Of a stretch of 64,000 nt of DNA, positions 56,605 through 64,000 are shown in pieces. Origin of the DNA: Astragalus membranaceus (Eukaryota; Streptophyta; Magnoliopsida; Fabales; Fabaceae). Below the pieces are notes generated by a model. It saw nothing but the letters and a program-made list of their open reading frames with translations. It did no database searches and had not been told where the DNA came from. Within the stretch, counting starts at the first letter, position 1. The number at the start of each line of letters is the position of its first letter. The DNA is taken from the NCBI GenBank assembly GCA_039519185.1, contig CM076847.1:27525251-27589250 (forward strand), in the 5' to 3' direction. The position numbers and the translations under genes were made by a program.

Positions 56605-57952
56605 TAGGACATCGAAATGGAATGTAACACTTTTCTCTGGGTCTTTTTCCCAAGGGGGTTTTGGCTCAGGGAGGTTTTGAGGAGGCCCTCCCCTTTCATT
56701 TGTAAATGGCTGGGCACGCCCTGTGCTCCGTTTAATACAAAATTGCTTCCCGAATGAAAGCTAGTATTGGAATTGATCCAGCAACACCATAACCTCACTA
56801 ATAATACCCTTAGAGATTTACTTCCCCTGCCCTTAGTAAGTACTCCTATTTGTATGAGTGATTTTTGACTCTCTCTCTCTCTCTCTCATTGACCATACTC
56901 GTTCAACGAGTAGTCACCCCCTTGCTACCTTACCTTAGTTTGTTCTGCCTCGCCACGTAACCCTTCGTCTAGGTAGGTCAATTAGTCTACTGCCAGCTTA
57001 GCGAGAATACTCACTTAGTGAAAGCAGCTACCCTCATCGCCTCACACTGCAATGCCATGTGCCTTTTTTGTCAGTAGGTGCTGGAGAGCACCTTTCGGTC
57101 AGCAAGAAGACTTTTTCAGCAGCTGCTGTTTTCTTCAAAACCCCAGTTTTCACTCAAAATACTACTAATCCAAGATACCTTCTTAACACATATGAAAATA
57201 TCATTCATTTAAACATATTTTTAAAAATAAGGCATCAAAAGTCGGGATGTTACACAATTAGCAAGTCGGAAAGTCAAGGACGAGAGAAATTTAAGCATGG
57301 AAGGAAAGCAGAAGGTAAGGGAAATCTTTGTATAATTAGTTTTTGCTTTCCATGAATTGTGTGTTGTTTGGTTGATGTGTGACTATTTGAATATTTTTGA
57401 GTTATAATCATGTATTTAAACATTAAATTTGTTTGACTGACAAAACAAGCTTAGTTACATATTATAATAGTTGTTGATACTTAAACGAATATTCTAGTTG
57501 TTTGAAGGTGTAAGCTTTGGTTATGAACCGATGCAATAATTAAAACGAGAAAATTGTTTTTGAACAACTAAAATAAACACTTGTTGACCTAGCACACGGA
57601 GACAATGGGAGGTATTATCTTGGAACTAGAATGGGGTGATTGTGCTAGTATCCTTTTTGGCCTAGCACAACGAGACTGTGGCTAGTGTTGGTGTAGTTAC
57701 ACGAGATACTCGGGCATTTGTGCATTGGCATGCATACTAATAACTACATATTGTAATATGTTGAGTGATGTTTTGTTCACATAACCATATGTTAAATAAC
57801 ACGATCTTGTGCAATACATTATTTTTGTGTTTATGTGGATAGCTAGTGATGAACACATGCAAGAAATATTTAATCTTGCTATTTATTTTTATGTTTATAT
57901 TATGTACCTTGGTGACAACATCAGACAGTACCGGATGGTCCGCTGGAGTTAA
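56605..57952. other. Unassigned sequence, probably old retroelement debris
   Basis: It contains CCCAAGGGGGTTTTGGCTC and GGAGGTTTTGAGGAGGCCC (56650-56690), words often seen around plant retroelement ends, and a GGATGTTACA at 57245-57254. A pair of related lines (GACCTAGCACACGGAGAC and GGCCTAGCACAACGAGAC, 57584-57675) suggests a small internal duplication. No gene is supported. Confidence 0.4.
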
Positions 57953-58162
57953 TGTTGAATAACAAGAACAGAGAAAGGAAAAGTGAAAAATCTTTATTGA
58001 TCGTGAAAAATGAATTGATTACAAAAGTGAAGCTAGAGGCTTCTATAGCCATAAAAAGATTATTTTGATCTTAACCTAGATCTAACAAACTCTAACAAAC
58101 TAACCCTAAAATCTAGATAAAATAAAATATCTTATTTTCAATTATTCTAATAATATCTAATA
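57953..58162 (-). repeat. Left LTR of the TRIM-like element
   Basis: A 210-bp repeat with near identity to 58847-59044. It has an extra TTGATTACAAAA-like insert. Confidence 0.88.
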
Positions 58163-58295
58163 GTCCCCCACAAGCTAGAAGGTATTCACAACACTTCTAG
58201 CTTGACATGAACAATACAAGATACATCAAAACAAAAGAAAATTACAATGGGAGATGCCGGAAATACAACGGCGGAGATCAAAGCCATAAGGCTAA

Positions 58296-58437
58296 TGCTT
58301 TAACTACTCGAAGGAAGCAACAATGCTATAACCACTCGAAGAAAGCGACAATGCTATAACAATTCAGAGGAAGCGACAATGCTATAACCAATCGGAGGAA
58401 GCGACAATGCTATAACCACTCGATGGAAGCCAAAGGA
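58296..58437 (+). repeat. Tandem repeat, 28-bp unit, about 5 copies
   Basis: The unit contains GCGACAATGCTATAACCACT with TCGAAGAAA variants. TGCTATA recurs at 58324, 58352, 58380 and 58408. It fills the interior of the TRIM-like element. Confidence 0.9.
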
Positions 58438-58828
58438 CAAAATGAATGAAGATTCTGAGAGAAAGAGAAAATCGCAAAGAGAAGAGAGAAATCAACCTAA
58501 TTAAGATTCTAAGAAATGGAACCCAATCCAAGTCCAGAGGAGACTCGAAGCAACAATTCAAAGCAACAATTCGAAAAAGAATCAAAATTAGGGAAAGATC
58601 GCAGATCAAAATCAAGATTGCGAGGTAGAAGGTTGAAACCAGAAATGATTATGGCATTTCTGAAGAGGGAGACAAAAATGTGATTTTCAGAGAGGAGAAA
58701 AATCAGAGTAATGGAAACCGGAAAAGTGAATGCAGCGGTAAAAAGGAAATAAACTGAAAAGGTGGTGCTGCCGACGGTAAATGCCGCCGGCAGCGGTGAT
58801 GAAGCACAGAGACGAGGTCAGAAGATTA

Positions 58829-58846
58829 GAACCCGCTTTGATACCA
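58829..58846 (-). promoter_or_regulatory. PBS of the TRIM-like element
   Basis: The minus strand reads TGGTATCAAAGCGGGTTC immediately after the right LTR, one base different from the TGGTATCAGAGC core. Confidence 0.75.
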
Positions 58847-59044
58847 TGTTGAATAACAAGAACAGAGAAAGGAAAAGTGAAAAATCTTTATTGATCGTGG
58901 AAAATGAAGTGAAGCTAGAGGCTTATATAGCCATAAAAAGATTACTTTGATCTTAACCTAGATCTAACAAACTCTAACAAACTAACCCTAAAATTTAGAT
59001 AAAATAAAATATCTTATTTTCAATTATTCTAATAATATCTAATA
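58847..59044 (-). repeat. Right LTR of the TRIM-like element
   Basis: A 198-bp repeat partner of 57953-58162. Confidence 0.88.
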
Positions 59045-59112
59045 GTTAGCAAGAATTATAGTGGTCGAGTTCCACATGGGCAATAATGACCATTATTGGG
59101 AGGTTGATCCCA

Positions 59113-59712
59113 CACTACAAACAAAACGCTTATTAGCGAGGGAATTAGCGAGGGAATTTTTAGTCCCTCGCTAATTCTGTCATTAGCGACGGATTTTTAG
59201 GTCCCTCTCTAATTAGCGACGGATTTTTCAGTCCCTCGCTAATTCCCTCGCTAATTTTTGACAGTTTTTAGATGATAGGACTTCGTGCAGGTGTTTAGCG
59301 ACGGAATTGTCAGTCCCTCGCTAATTCCCTCGCTAAATTTTTGACTTTTTTCAGCTTATTTATCCTCTCAAACACACTCTTCTCTCCTACTCTCCTCCCA
59401 CTCTTCTCTCTTCTTCTCTCCTCACACTCTTCTTCTCTCTTCACTCTTCCACCACCACACCAACACCACCACCTCCTCACACTCTTCTCTCACTCTATCT
59501 TCTCTCTCTACCCTAATACCCTTCACCACCACCACCACCACCACCACTCGTTTCTCTCTCTCTTTCTCTCCTTCTCCCTTACTATTCTCCTTCTCTCTCT
59601 ACCATACTACCCTTCACCACCACCACCACCACGACCACCACCACACCACCACATAGCTCATTTCTCTCTCTCTCTCTCTCTCTACCCTAATACCCTTCCC
59701 CACCACCACCAC
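59113..59712. mobile_element. CACTA-3: left part of a CACTA-2-like element
   Basis: It starts CACTACAAACAAAACG and continues with the TTAGCGAGGGA and TTAGCGACGG subterminal repeats, a TAGATGATAGGACTT phrase shared with CACTA-2, then the same TC/CCA-rich core. It stops at 59712 where CACTA-4 begins. No right terminus is seen, so it is interrupted or truncated. Confidence 0.8.
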
Positions 59713-60632
59713 CACTACAAGAAATTCGCTCGTTTCCGACGGAAAAATCCATGGCAAATGTAGAAAATTCCGTCGCAAATGGCTGTCTCCGACGGAATTT
59801 GCGACGGACAAAATTTCGTCGCAAAAACGCCCGTCGCAAAAACTTTGCGACGGATTTTTCCGTCACAAATATTTTCGTCGCAAATTCGTCTAAATCTGTC
59901 GCAAACGTTCGTCACAAATCCGTCGCAAATCCGTCGGAAAGTTTAAAAAAAAATTAAATCATTCATCCAACAGAATGATGCTGTTTCTTTGTACATAAGA
60001 AACACATTGACATCAAAAGAAGCAAATACATAATTCATGCATAAGATATACATTCAAATTCATAATCCATACACATCAAAAGAGAGAAATATAAATAGTC
60101 TTAAACACGAACGATGCTACATCAATCAGCACATTTACCAGTGGTGACATAAATGCATATAATAGATAGATAGATAGATAAACAGACTTATTCTACTGAA
60201 AAATCTATAGCTGGCTGCCTTGTGCCATAACTGCAAAATCCAAACCATTTTTATCAAACCAGCACAAAGTCACAAACCACTCAAAGATAATGCATCTTCA
60301 ATGCCATCCACAGTTTTGTCAATTTGTATTCCTGCATTTAGCATAAGCGAAAAGAAGAATGAGTTACCGTAAGGAAGTGTGCAAAAATGATTTGTACATT
60401 CTTGATGCATATTCAGGAGAAAAAAATGATGTCATCTCTTATCTTTTTTGTCTAGAACATAAGCTAACATTGACAAGGTAACGAAACGTCACAACAAATA
60501 CCAAATCCTCCAGCTGACAGGTAATACATTTGAAGGGTAGGAAGTCCTCAAGTAACAATTGAACTTGAAAACAAACAAAGCATGATAGAGATTTGCTAGG
60601 AATTTGATTTATGCTATGGCTAGAAAACTTAC

Positions 60633-60861
60633 AGTATGGAAATATTTTCCATTGCTGGTAATCACCTTTGTTCCAATCGCAGAGGACTATAGCAGTGCCA
60701 TCATGCACACCTCCAGAAAGCTTATCACCATGAAAAGCATCCACATTAAGTTTAACAATATTGACCATCCTTATAATTCTGTAGCCATCACCTAGGTCCC
60801 TGCTCTCAGTCCAGAGAATAGATTCATCGAGATAGCCTGGATTGTAATGTATCAGCCGAAC
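60633..60861 (-). pseudogene. Captured exon of a ricin B-like lectin EULS3
   Basis: A 229-bp open exon bounded by an AG acceptor (at 60862) and GTAAGT donor. It encodes about 76 residues: VRLIHYNPGYLDESILWTES, then DLGDGYRIIRMV, LNVDAFHGDK, GGVHDGT and a QQWK near the end. This is the C-terminal third of the Euonymus-lectin (EUL) domain of EULS3 proteins, nucleocytoplasmic carbohydrate-binding proteins linked to stress responses. The usual Trp in the IVLW(E/D)W stretch is Cys here (IVLCDWN). N-terminal exons are not present; a MutS-like exon lies upstream instead. It is therefore a fragment in CACTA-4 rather than the host gene. Confidence 0.82.
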
Positions 60862-61337
60862 CTACATAAGAATTATGAAATTTCTCATGTAAACAACAAA
60901 CATGGACAAAAGAAGAGAATGGAGGATGATGAAAGAGGATGTCATATATCAGTGCTGGTTTTGCCAATCAAAGGATCTATTCTTTATAAGGCAGTTCCAC
61001 ACATGAAATAGAATAAAGGGAAAACCCCACTTCAACATGTAATGGCACACTATGCATCCAAATCATAAAATTTCAGAATACAATCAATACATTAGAATAT
61101 GAAAAGTGCACTATTATAAGATAGAGAATGTGCAGTAACTGCTGTTAAATAGAGAATTAGAGAGAAACGGGAGATCATTCGGTTATTTTGAATCTGTTAT
61201 TTCGAATCTGGTTGGTTGGGAGAGACTAGGCTCTCAAATTCCTAGAGGCTTCCTTAGAAGTTACTGACCAATTATATCGTATATCTTACAGATAATTATA
61301 AAAAAGAAAAACTTGACAAACATAGAGAAGCGAGAAC

Positions 61338-61433
61338 CTCTTTTATTGTGAGAAGAAGATTTGCATCAGGGCCAACATTACAATCCATATTGGTTGATGG
61401 AGTGACTACATTAACTAATTTCCTTTGAATGAC
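61338..61433 (-). pseudogene. Captured exon of a MutS homolog, MSH1-like
   Basis: A 96-bp exon with TGCAG acceptor and GTTCTC donor, phase 0 at both ends, coding 32 residues (RKLVNVVTPSTNMDCNVGP, then LLLTIKE). The (R/K)xVxVVTPST pattern is the end of MutS domain I, and the GPDAxxLLxIKE extension recalls plant MSH1, which acts in organelle DNA recombination surveillance. The assignment to MSH1 is from memory. No neighbouring MSH exon is visible, so it is a one-exon fragment. Confidence 0.58.
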
Positions 61434-62186
61434 CTGCAATCCAGCAGCAAGAGTCATACCATAAAACAAAGCAGCCTGGTCAAAGGCATTAAAGAATCTG
61501 GCTACAATAGTAGACTAGGACAGATCTGAAGTCAGATCTAATAGTTTAGTCAGACAGGAAAGGAACAATTTCAAATGACAACTGTATGTCCAGCTAACTT
61601 TACAGGCTGCAATATCAATAAGGAACTTCCTCAAAAGCTACCTTTGTTAATAATTGGTATTAAAAAAACAACAAAAAAGAAAGAAGTTTAGAATGCTAAC
61701 TGATTAAATAGAGACCTGGATAATCTCTAACGTAGATATAGGTAGTTTAGAATGCACAGCAAAGTAATACAAACATGTGCATTAACTTGGTAAAGCTAGG
61801 TAGATTTAGCAACCTTATATCTTACATAATGAAAACTACTGATTAAGTCTACAATAATTGACAAGGAAACCAATATATATTTATTATTGAGATTTTATGC
61901 AAGTACTCCAATCTATCTAGATTTAGCAACGATAATCTATATGATATACAAAACTTCACTTGTCATGCAAAAAATATAGTCATCATCATATCAACTAAAC
62001 TTGTTACTTTGATATTTAATATAGTCATCATCATATCAACTAAACTTGTCATGCAAAAAATATAGTCATCATCATATACAAAACTTCACTTGTCATGCAA
62101 AACTTGTTACTTTGATATTTAATTATTTATTATCCCCAACCTCGAGATGCAATCACCAATTCCATTTCTAGAACACATGTGCATAC

Positions 62187-62290
62187 CCGGTCACTGGGTC
62201 AATAATTTGAACATTGGAGGCATGAAGTGGGGCTTCAACTGTAAAGATACCGCCCTCATGACCTTGCCCTTGCTTGATATGCTTCTTTAC
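62187..62290 (-). pseudogene. Captured exon of ribosomal protein uL24 (organelle type), second piece
   Basis: A 104-bp exon between a TATAG acceptor and GTATGC donor, encoding VKKHIKQGQGHEGGIF, then TVEAPLHASNVQIIDPVT. This follows directly, in frame, from the exon at 62476. It is the centre of the KOW-domain ribosomal protein L24 family as found in plant mitochondria (bacterial-type uL24). The remaining C-terminal exons are missing. Confidence 0.8.
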
Positions 62291-62475
62291 CTATAAAGAG
62301 GAAATGAAAAAACATCGAGTGGGAAATCAGTCAGGCAAAGTTACCCAATTGCATACTCAATGTGACAAAAAAGATTCTAATGAAAGACACATTGTCATAA
62401 TAAGCTATGGATTATGGTAGATTGGATGTTAGACAAATAGAAGGCCGAAATTCGCAAATTGTGCTTGTTTCTCAC

Positions 62476-62590
62476 CAGATTTTTACCCTCAACAATGACA
62501 CGGTTCTGAGAGCGAACAACGCGCTTAATATCCCCAGTTTCTCCCTTATCTTTTCCCCTCATTATCCCCACTAGATTTCCAGCAGACAGA
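62476..62590 (-). pseudogene. Captured exon of ribosomal protein uL24 (organelle type), first piece
   Basis: The minus strand reads GNLVGIMRGKDKGETGDIKR, then VVRSQNRVIVEGKNL, ending at a GTGAGA donor. This is the KOW motif region of uL24, which binds the 5' end of large-subunit rRNA. The upstream side of the exon is not clear, and CACTA-5 begins 18 bases away. Since only two exons remain, this is a gene fragment. Phase matches the next exon at 62290. Confidence 0.8.
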
Positions 62591-62608
62591 CGTATGTATA
62601 TTTAGAAA

Positions 62609-64000
62609 CACTAGTGGAAAAAGAGGATTCAAAGTCGGATATTTTGGACTTTTAAAGTCGGATGTTGGTCCGACTTCTATTAGGGCGACTTAGAATGTCA
62701 GAGAGATTTAAAGTCGGGTTACAGTCCGACTTAAAAAGTCCGATTTTAAGTCGGATCAAACAGCGTCCGACTTTAATAACATGTGTAAAGTCTAATGTAA
62801 ATCACTTTTAACGTCGGATTGTTAGTTCCACCCGACTTTAAATCTTTCATTTTATTTTTAAAAGAAATCGTTATTTTGTGCTTCCACTGCTCTACAATCT
62901 CTAGCTAATATTACCTGTCAATATTGCATTTGATTAATTCTCATAACTAAGTAGATAGAATCATATATAGAAAGTAAAGATGTATGTAAAGGGAAATGAC
63001 ATACATACTATATAAGCACCTATTTAACCTGAAGGTAAGCAAACAAATAACAAACTATATAACCATTATAAACTTGCAATCATAAGCAAACAAATAACAA
63101 ACTATATAACCATTCTAAATTACTTTTTCAATCTCACATATGTATTTAGTGGTTAAAACAAAGTAGTTTCATGCTGACCAGTCAGTGTGTGTCAGTCACT
63201 AGAGATAATGAATACAAAAGTAGTCTCAAGCATTTAAATAACATTTGGATAAGTAATTTCATCAGGGGTAAAGTTCGAATATTTGGATAAGTAACATTTG
63301 GATTCTATAAATGGTAAATGTTTGCAAACCAACTATGCTTCAAATGATGAATTTCATCAAACTAACAGTTGAGAATACAATATGAACATGTTATGAAAGA
63401 TTATCATAAAGCTAGCTTACTGTCACACTCTCACCTTAAAGAAAATATGGTCATTATCTATTACCTATCAATGTATAAATGTAAGATCAACCTTAGTACT
63501 TCAAATTATAAAGGCATCACTACTTTTAATGCTATAGGACAGACAAATGTAACTCACCACTCCTATTAAACAAGACAGGTCATCGCCAGCACCTTGGAGC
63601 ATGTCCTAAATTTGAGCATGTCATCCAATATACTACATTGACTTGTGCATTAGTCGCAACTTCTTTAGGACAACTTGTAAATAAGAGAGTGTTTATGGTT
63701 TGTTCAACATTGCTCCTTGCAGGGCTCATAGTGCAGATTATTGCAGTTCTAGCATTGCCTCCTAGAGAATATTGCAGTATCCGGGTTAGCTTTGAATCTT
63801 TGAAAGGAATATGTCCATTTCTTCCCTTGCTGCAACCGAATTCATTATTTTTAGCTATAAATAAATGAGAGAAATATTCACCCCTCCTCCCAAAATATAA
63901 CTATAAAACTCATGTTTTGAATTTAGGCATATCACAAATATTGAAAGTTCGAAGCATAATCATCATAAGCTAACCTGAGTTTACGGATAACAGTTCCTAG
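62609..64000. mobile_element. CACTA-5: left end of a different CACTA family
   Basis: CACTAGTGGAAAAAGAGG at 62609 is a CACTA-type terminus of another family. It is followed by about 220 bp of AAAGTCGGA and TCCGACTTT repeats in both orientations (62627-62850). Sequence from 62850 to the window end has no recognised gene and the right terminus is outside. Direct repeats of AAGCAAACAAATAACAAACTATATAACCATT occur at 63036 and 63084. Confidence 0.7.
63638..63868 (+). other. Unassigned short frame with one hydrophobic segment
   Basis: A 76-codon frame with a hydrophobic run (MVCSTLLLAGLIVQIIAVLA) that could span a membrane. The reading has no known motif, no evident splice structure and lies in AT-rich sequence. 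It may be chance or a further captured exon. Confidence 0.15.

Larger units (their letters stand above)
57953..59044 (-). mobile_element. TRIM-like miniature LTR retrotransposon
   Basis: Two direct repeats of 210 and 198 bp (57953-58162 and 58847-59044) start TGTTGAATAACAAG and end ATCTAATA; the right one lacks about 12 bp. Between them, at the right side, is a PBS on the minus strand (TGGTATCAAAGCGGGTTC) and at the left a GTGGGGGA polypurine tract. Total length is 1092 bp with no gag or pol. Flanks read GTTAA and GTTAG, a one-mismatch target duplication. Size, PBS type and lack of genes fit a TRIM. Confidence 0.82.
59713..62608. mobile_element. CACTA-4: CACTA element with captured exons of three genes (right end not seen)
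   Basis: It starts CACTACAAGAAATTCG after CAC and has about 230 bp of TTTGCGACGG-type subterminal repeats. These end CGTCGCAAATCCGTCGGAAA and a poly-A block, the same sequence as the inverted right end of CACTA-1, so it is a relative in opposite orientation. The body carries minus-strand exons of uL24m, a MutS-like gene and EULS3. It is interrupted at 62609 by CACTA-5, and its right terminus is not in the window. No transposase frame is visible. Confidence 0.75.

Noticed and set aside
56623..57254. A possible 630-bp solo LTR from TGTAACAC to TGTTACA
   Set aside because: The flanks TGGAA and CAATT do not match as a target duplication and there is no PBS or PPT next to it.
60633..60861. Reading the EULS3 exon as part of an intact host lectin gene
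   Set aside because: The preceding minus-strand exons belong to a MutS homolog and uL24, and no EUL N-terminal exon is visible before the next transposon.

Overview
This window is nuclear DNA from a flowering plant, most likely a eudicot with a repeat-rich genome. The Ogre/Tat elements with an extra 5' ORF would suit a legume, but I cannot fix the species. No complete, convincingly functional host gene is visible. About three quarters of the window (1-48924) is one stack of LTR retrotransposons inserted into each other. The rest is CACTA DNA transposons, two of which carry pieces of ordinary plant genes, plus a TRIM and a SINE.

Nest, oldest to youngest. (0) An old minus-strand LTR element leaves a 5' LTR (45582-48924), its PBS and some internal sequence (43825-45581). 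Its LTR holds a 999-bp aberrant retroelement (47124-48122). (1) A decayed minus-strand Ogre/Tat element sits inside it. Its 5' LTR (14435-16043 plus 42304-43824), PBS, extra ORF1, gag and protease are in the window; RT, integrase and the 3' LTR lie off the left edge. (2a) A plus-strand non-autonomous element with 2.5-kb LTRs (2577-10503, TSD CAAGT) splits the Ogre gag. (2b) A minus-strand Tekay/Del-type chromovirus (16044-42303, TSD GGTGT) splits the Ogre LTR. (3) Inside the integrase of 2b is a second Tekay-type element (19468-35952, TSD CCATC) arranged LTR-internal-LTR-internal-LTR. Diagnostic SNPs show that the middle LTR is a chimera of the outer two, the signature of unequal crossing-over after insertion. 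One of its two gag-pol genes is a fully open 1455-codon frame.

Right part (48925-64000). After an Au-like SINE comes a 6.6-kb CACTA element (50030-56601, TSD GTC), itself interrupted by a 1.4-kb CACTA (54401-55783, TSD GCT). The larger one contains spliced-looking exon pieces, including a clear R2R3-MYB exon. A 1.1-kb TRIM-like element (57953-59044) follows, then a truncated CACTA (59113-59712). Next is a CACTA (59713-62608) whose body carries minus-strand exons of three unrelated genes: mitochondrial-type ribosomal protein uL24, a MutS/MSH1-like protein and the lectin EULS3. A further CACTA begins at 62609 and runs off the window.

How the parts relate. The Tekay-type elements and the non-autonomous 2a share LTR termini, a tRNA-iMet PBS and an identical 14-nt polypurine tract, so 2a is probably mobilised by proteins of the 2b type. 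The two gene-carrying CACTA elements share their subterminal end sequence and carry the captured exons in the same orientation relative to that end.
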